A DNA stretch of 64,000 bases, taken from positions 79,335,345 to 79,399,344 of the forward strand of contig NC_092794.1 in assembly GCF_918797505.1 (NCBI RefSeq). The letters are read 5' to 3'. The translations under genes were made by a program, and so were the position numbers. Positions 55,976 through 64,000 of this stretch are shown here, piece by piece (positions within the stretch are counted from its first letter, which is position 1; every line of letters begins with the position of its first letter). This DNA is from Bemisia tabaci (taxonomy: Eukaryota > Arthropoda > Insecta > Hemiptera > Aleyrodidae). A model generated the notes under the pieces. That model did not search any database and was not told the DNA's origin. It was given only the letters and a program-made list of their open reading frames with translations.

Positions 55976-57690
55976 GTTTTGGCGTGTGACCGCGATTCGC
56001 CGCGAAATGCCGTGTATCAGCTCAAAATTACTATAATTGGACTGAATTTTAGTGCGTTTTTTATCATAATTTCACGCTGGAGCTAAATTTTCACGCCAAG
56101 AGATGAATTTTTCAGCGAGAAAAAAAGTAAAAATTTTGGTCTGAGTACTAGGGCCGATTAAGGAGGGGTGAAGGGTGCCTATTGTTCCCACCTTTACAAT
56201 GGATGGGTTGCCGGCCTATGGTCGCTGAACAAAAGAGGGTGTCCGGCGAGCGGTACGGTTACCCGAGTCCAAGACTGATGCGTTGCCATGTACAGATTTT
56301 AATGCCGAATAAAAAGTCTCAGTTTTCGTGAAACAGACTAATCTAAACTAAATTAAATTATTTGTTTCATTACAAGGCTAGCTTTTCAAATCACTTGATT
56401 TACTTACTTATGAAATCTAAACTTCAAAAATATAAAAGGAAAATTTAACATAAGAACTTGTTTAAAAAGAATTTATACCATTTTCCACTGACAATGTGGA
56501 GAAAAAGATCGTCGAATAAAATTTACGGTTTCAAAATGACGAGAATTTACGCAAATTTAGCGAACAATATAATGGCCTTTTAAGGATCGAGTAAGATAAG
56601 GAGAGGATCCAATCCAATAAAAAAATTAAGAACTTAACTAAAACAACGTAGCTCGTTTGTATCGGCGTTTGAATTCTCCTTTTCTCATTTTGTTTGAACA
56701 TTAATAAAAAAGGAAAACAAAATTGAAGAATTGACCATAAAAGAAAAAAATAATTGTTCAAGGTCTCCTTAATCGTCTTCAAACATAAAAAAATATACGG
56801 TAAAAATTTCACGGCAAAATATTAGTTTCTAATTCTTAGAAGAATAAGGTAGAACTTGCACCTGGAAACATTTTGAACGAAAATGATAACGGAAGGAGAA
56901 TGCGTATCTATCCGGAAACGAATCACATGCTACCAGCAGATGACAAACAGCATAAGTGATCACAATTACTCAGAGCATGCATAACTGGAACTCTGAAATC
57001 GGATAAATGGGTTGGTGGTAGGGATGATCAACGGCCCAATATCGCTGTGAGTCCAGGAATTGGCGAGGGCTGCGAGGGGCGAGTGCCGCATGCGCATGTC
57101 CGCAAAGCATGGGGAAAAACGCCGTGAGTGCCAACCGCGTCCCGAGTTTCCTGCACACACGGCAGTCGATCGTTGCAATCTCGCCACTATGCGGGACATA
57201 CGGCAAGCACCCCCCTCTACATCTCTGGAACTAATGAAGATACGCCTTCTCTGACTTCACCACTGAACAGAGCGTGCTTCACTTAGTTTAATTTCATGTC
57301 TAACTCAAAACAAATTGTTTTGGTTCATACGGCGTTCTTCTTAGCACAGCAGTATAGTGCCACCTCCTCGAAAAAAAAATGCTTCCGCGAAAATTTCCAT
57401 TTAGTCCCTGCTACAAAATGTTTTGAGGCATTAAATTAAAATTTGGTAACCTTGACATTTTTATATATCTTAGACGCAGAGAACCATTTTGCGCTGATTT
57501 TTACCATTACAATTATTATTTTTATGAAGATTTTAAGTGGAACGATAAACTTGAATTATTCCATAGAATAAATACAAAGAAAAGAAACTACAATTGCTAT
57601 CAAGGTCTAATCCATGCTTGAATTTCTTCCCCCATCGGTCCTCACTCAAAAATAAGCCCCCGGTAACCCTTGTTTTGAGATCATCAAGCT
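55976..57690. other. HIRA intron, no gene recognised
   Basis: AT-rich overall, with a more GC-rich part at about 56960-57200 where opposing frames of 64-78 codons overlap. No family resemblance is seen. An alternative would be an unrecognised old repeat. Confidence 0.4.
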
Positions 57691-57694
57691 CAAG

Positions 57695-57772
57695 TTGCCT
57701 GGACGGGAGTCAAACTCGGGACCTCCTGACCACAATCATTTCACCACCCGAAGCAGAGTAAGTAAATGTGTA
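57695..57772 (-). repeat. Possible tRNA-derived SINE remnant
   Basis: On the minus strand GGTGGTGAAATGATTGTGG is followed by TCAGGAGGTCCCGAGTTTGA and CTCCCGTCC. The last part is B-box-like (GAGTTTGACTCCC) and the first resembles the D-arm and anticodon arm of a tRNA. The A-box match is weak and the acceptor stem was not found, so this is tentative. Confidence 0.35.
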
Positions 57773-57779
57773 TTTATAC

Positions 57780-58090
57780 ATACCCAAGCTCAAGAATGAA
57801 AAAATGACCTCCGTTTTATCCAGAAATCATCTTATCTTTGGAGAAAATAATATATCGTGTGAAAATATGTTTTCCCGCAAAAAACTCAATTTTTCCAGAA
57901 ATCTGACAACCGCCGGAAAAAATTGGTAACATTTTCGGATTTAGCAGCCAAAAATACATATGAGTCAGCCAATATTGAACGTTGACCGCGTTTGATCGCT
58001 CTAATCTCCTTACACATTGAAATCATATTCCTCCGAAAATTGTATAAATCCTTCACTAAAATGACTGAAAAAGGCCCCAGATTCAAAGAG
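57780..58090. repeat. Fragment related to the 41805-44483 palindrome family
   Basis: Shares words such as AAAATGACCTCCGTTTT, CCGGAAAAA and TTTCGGATTTAGCAGC with the inner arms at 42340-43925. Unpaired here. Confidence 0.5.
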
Positions 58091-58267
58091 GTGCGAAAAA
58101 ACCTATGATATCCTGTTAGAGGAATATATGAGCTACATTCTTACACCGATAAGAACGCGTCAGCTTCAAATTAGTGATAGCTAAAAGTTAAGGTGAAGGC
58201 CATTTTTTGCGTATCTTGGGACAAAACTTTGAAGTCTTGTGGTGGTCATAAAATTAATCTTAATACT

Positions 58268-58357
58268 AAAAACCGGCGCTCCGCTTCGCTCCGCGCCGGT
58301 TTTTTGGGGGGGCTTCGCCCCCCCAAGCCCCCCCAGGACGCGCGCTTCAGCGCGCGT
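58268..58357. repeat. Cluster of three GC-rich hairpins
   Basis: Three perfect or near-perfect stems lie head to tail: AAAAACCGGCGC with GCGCCGGTTTTT (58268-58304), TTGGGGGGGC with GCCCCCCCAA (58304-58326), and ACGCGCGC with GCGCGCGT around a TTCA loop (58338-58357). A decayed copy is at 50990-51070. Both are followed by GAGTGTC and CCGCGGGAAGAGTGTATTTT. The role is unknown; hairpins of this type are found at ends of some rolling-circle elements, but no such element end was proved here. Confidence 0.75.
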
Positions 58358-58589
58358 ATTGTAGACGCGCTTTTTAGTTTGAGTGTCCATTCCAGTTGTT
58401 CTGTCTTCTTAAGCGACCCGCGCGTCCACCGCGGGAAGAGTGTATTTTCCGAAGGGGGGGGGGGGATCAATCTGTAAGGGAATGAATTATTTTCTTGAGC
58501 ACAAGATAGTAGTTGCGTACGTTGCCAGCGAACGCGCTGCGAAAGGTTGTGACGGTTAAATGGTGAGATTTTGTTCAAGAACAGATCAT

Positions 58590-58745
58590 TTAACCTGACC
58601 CACTGTGCGACGAACAATTTGTCCAGAATCTTCCTTCCCCTGACCCACTGTGCGACGAAAAGTTTGTCCAAAAACTTCTCTCTCCTGACCCACTGTGCGA
58701 CGATCAGCTTGTCCAAAAACTTTCTCCCCCGACCCACTGTGCGGC
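58590..58745. repeat. Minisatellite, four units of about 45 bp
   Basis: Units carry TGACCCACTGTGCGACGA followed by a GTCCAAAAACTT-like part. Starts are at about 58598, 58640, 58685 and 58730. It is clearly related to the array at 51960-52275 through the CCCACTGTGCGAC core. The long minus-strand frame at 58246-58737 runs through this array and is a by-product. Confidence 0.8.
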
Positions 58746-59111
58746 CCTGCTCCGGCCGGCTCCCCTCATGCCGCGCACCCCTCGCCTAAAACTTTCAAAG
58801 CTCGCCATTTTTAAACGGCTCGGCCGATTTAGCTCAAATTCAATACCAAACCAGTCCTAGGAGAGAACTACCACCCGTAAAAATTTCAGCTCAAAATATT
58901 CATTTTCGCTCGAGTTATCGAGTGGACAAGATTTGACCTCCCCCCACTTTCGAGCCCCACCCCTCCAAATCTATTGCCTCAAATTTCAATTTTTTTTCGC
59001 AGAATAGTAGTCCTAATGAGTTTCTACAAAATGCAAAAAAATTGGTCAAAATATCTTTCAACGTAAGAAAGATATAACCACTCAAAAATCGAAAAATCTT
59101 CAAAAGGCGGA

Positions 59112-59162
59112 AATACATACATACATATATACATACATACATACATACATATATATATACAC
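59112..59162. repeat. ACAT/AT microsatellite
   Basis: A run of ACAT tetranucleotides interrupted by short AT stretches. Confidence 0.9.
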
Positions 59163-59740
59163 ATGAATTTGAATGGCATATATTTTCGTGATCTACGACC
59201 CGTGATCGATGCTCTTCACATGGTCTCGGGTCTGGGTCCGACATCATGGGAGAATGCAATAGTGTATTTCCTTCAGAAAATACACTAAAACAATATTAGT
59301 ATCAAAATGTGCTCCCTTTGAGCTTTCTATTCCATATTTGATCGAGGATCTATGCCGACTTGTAACATAACAGAACAAGGTAATATGTGATGACATTCAC
59401 CTCGAATTCTCGCATTTCTTCATTTACCTAAGAGTATGTGATGTTGGCCACCATATATCTTATCTTCAAAACGCTTAAAAAAAATTCAATAGGACCTTTC
59501 ACATTTGCCAAGGGATGTAGATAAGGGCTGCATGATAGGTTGCCAGATTTTCACACTTTCAAAAATCGGATTTTTGGCCACGATTTGGCGCTCCCAGACC
59601 ATAGTGTGTTGTTCAAAAAGAAAAAAATGTGTAATTCAGACTCAAAACTTTTTAGGGATATTTATGATGAATCTTTGACTTTGTTGATAAGACACCGCAT
59701 CATCCGAGAGGCACCGCCCAGAGGCAAAAGTCACCTCCAA

Positions 59741-60501
59741 GAGAACCCCGCACAGAGCATGGGGTCAGCGGCTCTCGATGAAAGTCAATGAAACTTTAAT
59801 AGATTGATATAAAGTTCATAATTAAGGAAAAGCCAAAAAATTAGCTCACTTTTGCGAGTAGAAGCCGAGATATTCGCGATTGAACCTGGACTATTTTCTG
59901 TGCGGCTGAGGTAAATTCTCCGTGTCGCCTTACCTTGCTTGAGCACTTAGGCCAGGAAACCCCCTCTCCCCACCAAGTAACTACGATGTCGCGTTGTTTA
60001 CTCTCACTCCTTTCATTAGGACGCTCCGTTCGGGCTGTCCAATATGGAGTTCCCTGCTTCTCGCACCTCTCCCGTGCCGGCCGGTCTAATCTGAAATGTA
60101 GTTGCTGAAACAGAATTGACAGATGCGGGGAGAGGGAGGGAGTACGGCATTTGCACCAGCCGTGCGCATAAGCACCTATCTCCGCATAAGCACCTATCTC
60201 CGCATAAGCACCTATCTCCGCATAAGCACCTATCTCCGCATAAGCACCTATCTCCGCATAAGTAACGTGAGGTCTGATCGAGAACACCGAACAACGAGAG
60301 GAGAGGGGACTCGGAATTCTTCCACCATGCTGCCGCATGATAGAAAATAGTCCGGATTCAATTGAGAATATCTCGGTTTCTACTCGCAAAAATGAGCTAA
60401 TTTTTTGGCTTTCCCTTAATTATGAACTTTATATCAATCTATTAAAGTTTCATCGACTTTCATCGAGAGCCGCTGACCCCATGCTCTGTGCGGGGTTCTT
60501 T
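59741..60501. mobile_element. 760-bp foldback element
   Basis: The left end reads GAACCCCGCACAGAGCATGG and the right end is its inverse. Arms of at least 140 bp match, including AAACTTTAATAGATTGATAT and a TCGCGATTGAAC-like word. The centre contains the CCGTGCCGGCCGG junction, which corresponds to the place where the Transib-like element is inserted in the relative at 22860-25020. An 18-bp minisatellite lies in the right half. Frames of up to 182 codons are due to repeats. No target duplication was fixed. Confidence 0.78.
60166..60255. repeat. 18-bp minisatellite, five identical units
   Basis: Five head-to-tail units of GCATAAGCACCTATCTCC are followed by a partial unit GCATAAG. The related foldback arm near 24750 has only one unit, so the array expanded after the copies diverged. 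On the minus strand the array reads as a repeated six-residue peptide, EIGAYA, which I do not regard as a protein. Confidence 0.9.
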
Positions 60502-60602
60502 GTCACACCCATGATGCTCCAATTTTAGGTTTCTCAGAAACTGAAGAGCTTAAATACAGGGCAATAATCTATCAAATTTTTTTGATTCAGGTAGTGCTGA
60601 GT

Positions 60603-60687
60603 AATTGAACGTGAACCTTAGGAAAATAAGAAAATCATGGTTTAAATTGAACGTGAACCTTAGGAAAATAAGAAAATCATGGTTTAA
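60603..60687. repeat. 42-bp tandem duplication
   Basis: AATTGAACGTGAACCTTAGG and the following AAAATAAGAAAATCATGG are repeated exactly once, at 60603 and 60645. Confidence 0.85.
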
Positions 60688-60849
60688 AGGTGCATTGTTT
60701 TCAGGACCGTAAAAGTAATAAGACCTCATTTTGAAATTCAGCAGAACTGTTCATGCAGAACCACAATATATCAGCATTCCCATTTCATACAAAAGTCTTC
60801 ATTTACGGAAAATGCATCAACTGTATAGGTCTATCCTGCCGTGCTAAGG

Positions 60850-61090
60850 AAAGACGCAGTATGAACATTCAAAAGTTGCCAAATTTTCTCTGTTAAAATG
60901 TTCGTTTTTGAGGAAAGACGTGAATATTTTCCTTGAAAAAGTGAATTAGTGAGCAAAATCATCTAAAAAATTGGAGGGAATATATTCATAAGTTTACCAG
61001 GAGATTCGTATTTTATCAAAGGAAATTTGGCAACGCCTGAAGACTCATACAGCATTCTTCCTTAGCAAGGCAGTTTCGGTATGTACTTGA
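60850..61090. repeat. Dispersed repeat shared with 44840-45130
   Basis: Similar in orientation and word order to 44840-45130 (GAACATTCAAAAGT, ATATATTCATAAG, AGACTCATAC). Low identity; boundaries uncertain. Confidence 0.45.
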
Positions 61091-61234
61091 GTGGTCTATT
61101 TACAATAAAACAGCTTTCTACAGTTCTTTCCATGTATATACCTCTCCAAATGTCAGGTGCAAGTTGTGCACGAACACAAACTAATATGGCATATTTCGAA
61201 GAAAACGATCAGGGAGAGTTAGATGCATAATTAC

Positions 61235-61336
61235 CTCCAGCATATTTGGAAAAACTCCAAACCATTACTAACTTATCATCACCGCCAGAGGCGAGGTATC
61301 TTCCGGAAAAACTCCATCTGACACTATTAACGCAAG
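61235..61336 (-). CDS. HIRA: HIRA exon, WD40 repeat 2 (first placed)
   Basis: Encodes 34 residues: ACVNSVRWSFSGRYLASGGD then DKLVMVWSFSKYAGG. It matches human HIRA at the second blade (ACVNCVRWSNSGMYLASGG, DDKLIMVW). The acceptor is TTTTTTCTAG before 61336 and the donor is GTAATT after 61235. It begins with two bases completing an Ala codon, so the exon upstream must end in G, and it ends in phase 1, joining the exon at 50408. Upstream exons (start Met and blade 1) were not found before 64000 and probably lie beyond the window. Confidence 0.94.
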
Positions 61337-62018
61337 CTAGAAAAAAGAACGAAAATTTTAGGGTGCCTCGTCTGGGGGAAGGAAAAAGGGGGTTAACAAA
61401 GCAGAACTTGTAAAAATTTTGGTGGGATGTGATCGGCTTATCTGGGTTTTGCTTTAAGTTTTCTCATAATGATTCACTTGATAATCCATTACAATAACTC
61501 GACACAATTTTTTGAAGGGCATTCCCAGCATGATGTTACAATGAAAGATGTGTGACTATTTTACTTTTTTTCCGCTCGATATGACAAGAAGAGAGCTTCT
61601 TTTTGAGAATTGAATAACTCCTTTGAATTCCATATTGGCATCCACAAAATGCAATTATGTTGCTGCAGGGTGCTGTAAAGACAGCAATGGCATGACCGTA
61701 CTCCCCCTCTGGACCCTAAGTGCCAAGTTTTATTCCTGACAGGTCTCTTAGATACCTTTTTAAAAGTAAAAGAAATAAGACTTTATCTTCCCCTCTGACT
61801 AAATTTTATTTGTAAGAAATGCATTTCTTGTGCAATGTCTATCCCTCTTTAACCCTATTGTAATTTTTTCTTGATAAAAGATGGTGCTAGCGGGAAGATA
61901 TGGATTTAACCCAAGAAGCTAAAATTTGATGGCAGTCTTCTCGAATTCATATATAAGGAAAAATGCCTCTGACTTTTCAAATGTTCAGATTTTTTGAGCA
62001 ACCCTCCTTGCCACTTAC

Positions 62019-62104
62019 TGCAGCTGCTGGATGTAGTGGCAGCGCTACACACTCCTCCACTGCTGCCAGATGGAAGTGATGCTTTGACAGCATATCAAAC
62101 AACA
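62019..62104 (-). CDS. Possible exon, unrecognised protein
   Basis: The minus-strand frame reads LFDMLSKHHFHLAAVEECVA then LPLHPAAA. It is bounded by an AG at 62105-62106, right after an in-frame stop, and by GTAAGT at 62018. The 28-codon exon would enter with two bases and leave in phase 0, which does not fit the HIRA exon at 61336, so it would belong to another gene or be chance. The residues look protein-like, but the family is not recognised and the opposite strand is also open here. Confidence 0.25.
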
Positions 62105-63279
62105 CTTAAGCACAAGATAGATGTAGAATAGAAGCTTAGATTTTAGGGAGCAATGATATTTCAGTCTCCAGTATCTATGATTGAAAGCCAAGTTAAACAG
62201 TTCCAATTTAACATTCATTGTGCCAACACCGGACCTTCTACCCTCACCTGTTAACCTTTTAACTACTAAAATGACTGAAGTTTAACGTTTTTATCTGTGC
62301 GTAGTTTACATCCACCTGGTGTTGCTTAATACGAGTGGAAAAACAGTCACTGTGATACGCAATTGAATTCTTTAGTCATAATCTGACCCTGACAACATCC
62401 TTATTTAACACAGCAAAATGAATTTAAATTAACCTAATTTTGCAATGGAGAGCCAGAAGTTCTGGCTCCACCGCAAAAACTTTTATTTGCATACAGTAAC
62501 TAATTGCAAATATGCCGTTTGCCGTAAGTCAGAAATAGTAGTTCCATATTCCATAAATACGTCCAAAAGTAGTCCGAATGAAACACAGAGGGACATACGC
62601 TAACAAGCACAAACTGTAAGGACTATTTTCACTCTAATTAAAACGGCAGATTAAGGTTGGAGAAATTCTGTGTTACCGTATACACCCGCAGATAAACCGC
62701 ACCTTTTTCCCAATTCCTACACCCTAAAATCAGTGTGCAGGATATCTGTGAAACTCTCGAAAACTGCATACTTATCAGGCTAGACAATGCAAGCAAAACG
62801 GACCGCCGTGGACATGGGTGGGTTACAATGGAATTTTTTTTTGACCCTCTCCAAACCTGGGGTGCAGATTATCTGCATGTGCAGGTTATCTGCAGGCGTA
62901 CACGGTAGTTAGAATGGTGATGGATTATAAATAATTTCTGAAAAGATCGAGCAGGCATTTTTATACTGGAGGGAACTATGTGGGAATAAATTAAAACACA
63001 TGGACCTACATTAGGGGTGATCGAAATTCCCGACTTGAGCGCTACACAATCCGAATAGGGAAAAAATTTGCATGTAGATTACGGGAAACATTTCCGCAGC
63101 CGTAATTCCAACGGGAACATGGCGCTCAAGCCCTTCGAATATTTGCATCGTTAAAATGCCTAAAAAATCAGGTTTTTTCTCATTCGGGTCGGTGGAGGTG
63201 CCCTCATACACGCAATTGCTTCATCAAGCACATGTTTTCCCACGTATTTTTTCACGAGGAATCGATTTTACTGGTTTTT

Positions 63280-63318
63280 AAAACGATATATCGTTTTATT
63301 TAATCGATATATCGATTC
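63280..63318. repeat. Two adjacent AT-rich palindromes
   Basis: AACGATATATCGTT is followed closely by ATCGATATATCGAT, both perfect palindromes sharing CGATATATCG. Could be coincidence in AT-rich sequence or a protein-binding pair. Confidence 0.5.
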
Positions 63319-64000
63319 TTCATCCTATTTCTGAGAAAAATTTGGTAATTTTTAACATTAACTGTATCAAATTCTATTAATTAGTGGTGTATAGGCAAAA
63401 GTTTTAATGCATAAGTAAACTAGTGCTCACATAAACTTTTATACACTTACCCTCAAAGCAGCGTATACTGTCCATTCTTCAGTTTGGGTACTAAATGATG
63501 GCCGAAATGCCAGGATTCTTGGCGTCGCAGCGATCGCGTTTCATGGCTCATCAGTTGCAAAAAACATTTTTTTCGAAATCTGACGACAGGTATCTAGTGA
63601 AGGTGAGTTGCCTTTTGGCATCAAATGACGAGGAAAAAATCCTAGCTCCATAGGACAACACTTTCATCGAAAACATGAGGTTCGAACTTCCAAAATCTCA
63701 AAGAGGTTGTTCCAAAAACGCCGATTTTGGCCCCCCCCTGGATTTGGCCCAAACTTTGCTCAGATGTTGTACTAAGTGTCCCCGATGCTTGGGCAAAATT
63801 TCAGCCCCCTCGGATAATTAGGGGGGAGGGGGCAGGGGGGCAAAGTTGCAATTTTTTTAAAACTTTAAAAATCGATATCTCGCGAACGGTTTGAGTGTAA
63901 GTGTTGCGGTTTGCGCTAAAAAACGTCAAAAAATACTCTCTACAAGAATATTAATGCTGTTTGCAAGGTTGCGTAATTTATCGCGGTCATAAATCGATTT

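Larger units (their letters stand above)
6723..61336 (-). other. HIRA: HIRA gene extent in this window (11 exons placed, partial)
   Basis: HIRA is the scaffold subunit of the nuclear HIRA-UBN-CABIN1 complex. It deposits histone H3.3 independently of replication and receives H3.3-H4 from ASF1. Eleven exons in consistent order and phase encode about 760 residues, against roughly 1017 in human HIRA. The gap is explained by missing N-terminal exons, unplaced exon(s) between 25711 and 8230, the last codons, and a shorter linker. Every placed exon has GT and AG borders. Introns range from about 330 bp to more than 17 kb and hold almost all transposons described here. No in-frame stops or frameshifts were seen in the placed exons, so the gene looks functional. 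Confidence 0.93.
61337..64000. other. Upstream region, no HIRA exon recognised
   Basis: I looked for the N-terminal HIRA motifs (the start MKLLKP and the FATGGQG strand) on the minus strand and saw none. Contents are AT-rich sequence, the possible exon at 62019-62104, an open minus-strand stretch at 63451-63540 ending in a good donor (GTAAGT) but closed by a stop upstream, and palindromes near 63280. A 66-codon minus-strand frame at 63011-63211 is not recognised. Confidence 0.4.

Noticed and set aside
58246..58737. 163-codon minus-strand open frame
   Set aside because: It runs through a GC hairpin cluster, a G/C homopolymer and the 45-bp minisatellite. The repeated peptide follows from the tandem DNA units.
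59841..60389. 182-codon minus-strand open frame with an EIGAYA repeat
   Set aside because: It overlaps a foldback element and the 18-bp minisatellite; the peptide repeat is produced by the DNA array.
1..64000. CRISPR array or prokaryotic operon
   Set aside because: The tandem repeats have no regular unique spacers, and no bacterial-type gene clusters exist. Split exons and insect-type transposons show a eukaryotic nuclear sequence.

Overview
The window is nuclear DNA of an arthropod, most likely an insect; a sap-feeding hemipteran is a guess, not a demonstration. Reasons: AT-rich sequence with very long introns, insect-type transposons (mariner, BEL/Pao, hAT MITEs, a Transib-like element, Helitron and LINE remnants), and one split gene whose exons encode the histone H3.3 chaperone HIRA. 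There are no bacterial-style genes or operons, and no CRISPR array. Nearly all unspliced ORFs are chance frames in repeats.

The only firmly recognised host gene is HIRA on the minus strand, spanning at least 6723-61336. Eleven exons were placed by homology, GT/AG borders and phase. They cover most of the seven-blade WD40 propeller (61336, 50408, 48129, 47092 and 46163 downwards), the ASF1-binding B-domain (36306-35819), a linker (30748-30484) and the C-terminal HIRA domain (30079, 25975, 8229 and 6817 downwards). All joined phases agree. Missing are the N-terminal exons (probably beyond 64000), one or more exons between 25711 and 8230, and the last C-terminal codons below 6723.

The introns are packed with foldback (long inverted-repeat) elements, often nested. 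Left to right: a TA-flanked compound palindrome (599-2991), a palindromic mariner (4189-5399), a BEL/Pao integrase scrap (5508-5890), a 187-bp tandem duplication (6062-6435), two hAT MITEs with perfect 8-bp target duplications (9262-9646, 11903-12335), a 7-kb element (14875-21833) containing another foldback, a CAGT-ended element (22566-25205) carrying a foldback that is itself split by a Transib-like insertion (23201-24657), a GC-rich island (28500-29130), and a 4.2-kb element with ~550-bp inverted ends holding a Helitron helicase fragment (31614-35778). Further right are a 5'-truncated LINE with its target duplication (36438-37482), a 3.8-kb compound palindrome with paired tRNA-like sequences and a second mariner (37678-41483), a 2.7-kb palindrome (41805-44483), minisatellite and hairpin modules (50990-52620 and 58268-59090), an inverted second copy of the 16.9-21.8 kb element (52624-55975), and a foldback with an 18-bp minisatellite (59741-60501).

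The main story is therefore a conserved chromatin gene whose coding exons stay intact while its introns collect nested palindromic transposons. Possible extra host exons lie at 13180-13273 (+) and 62019-62104 (-), but neither protein was recognised.
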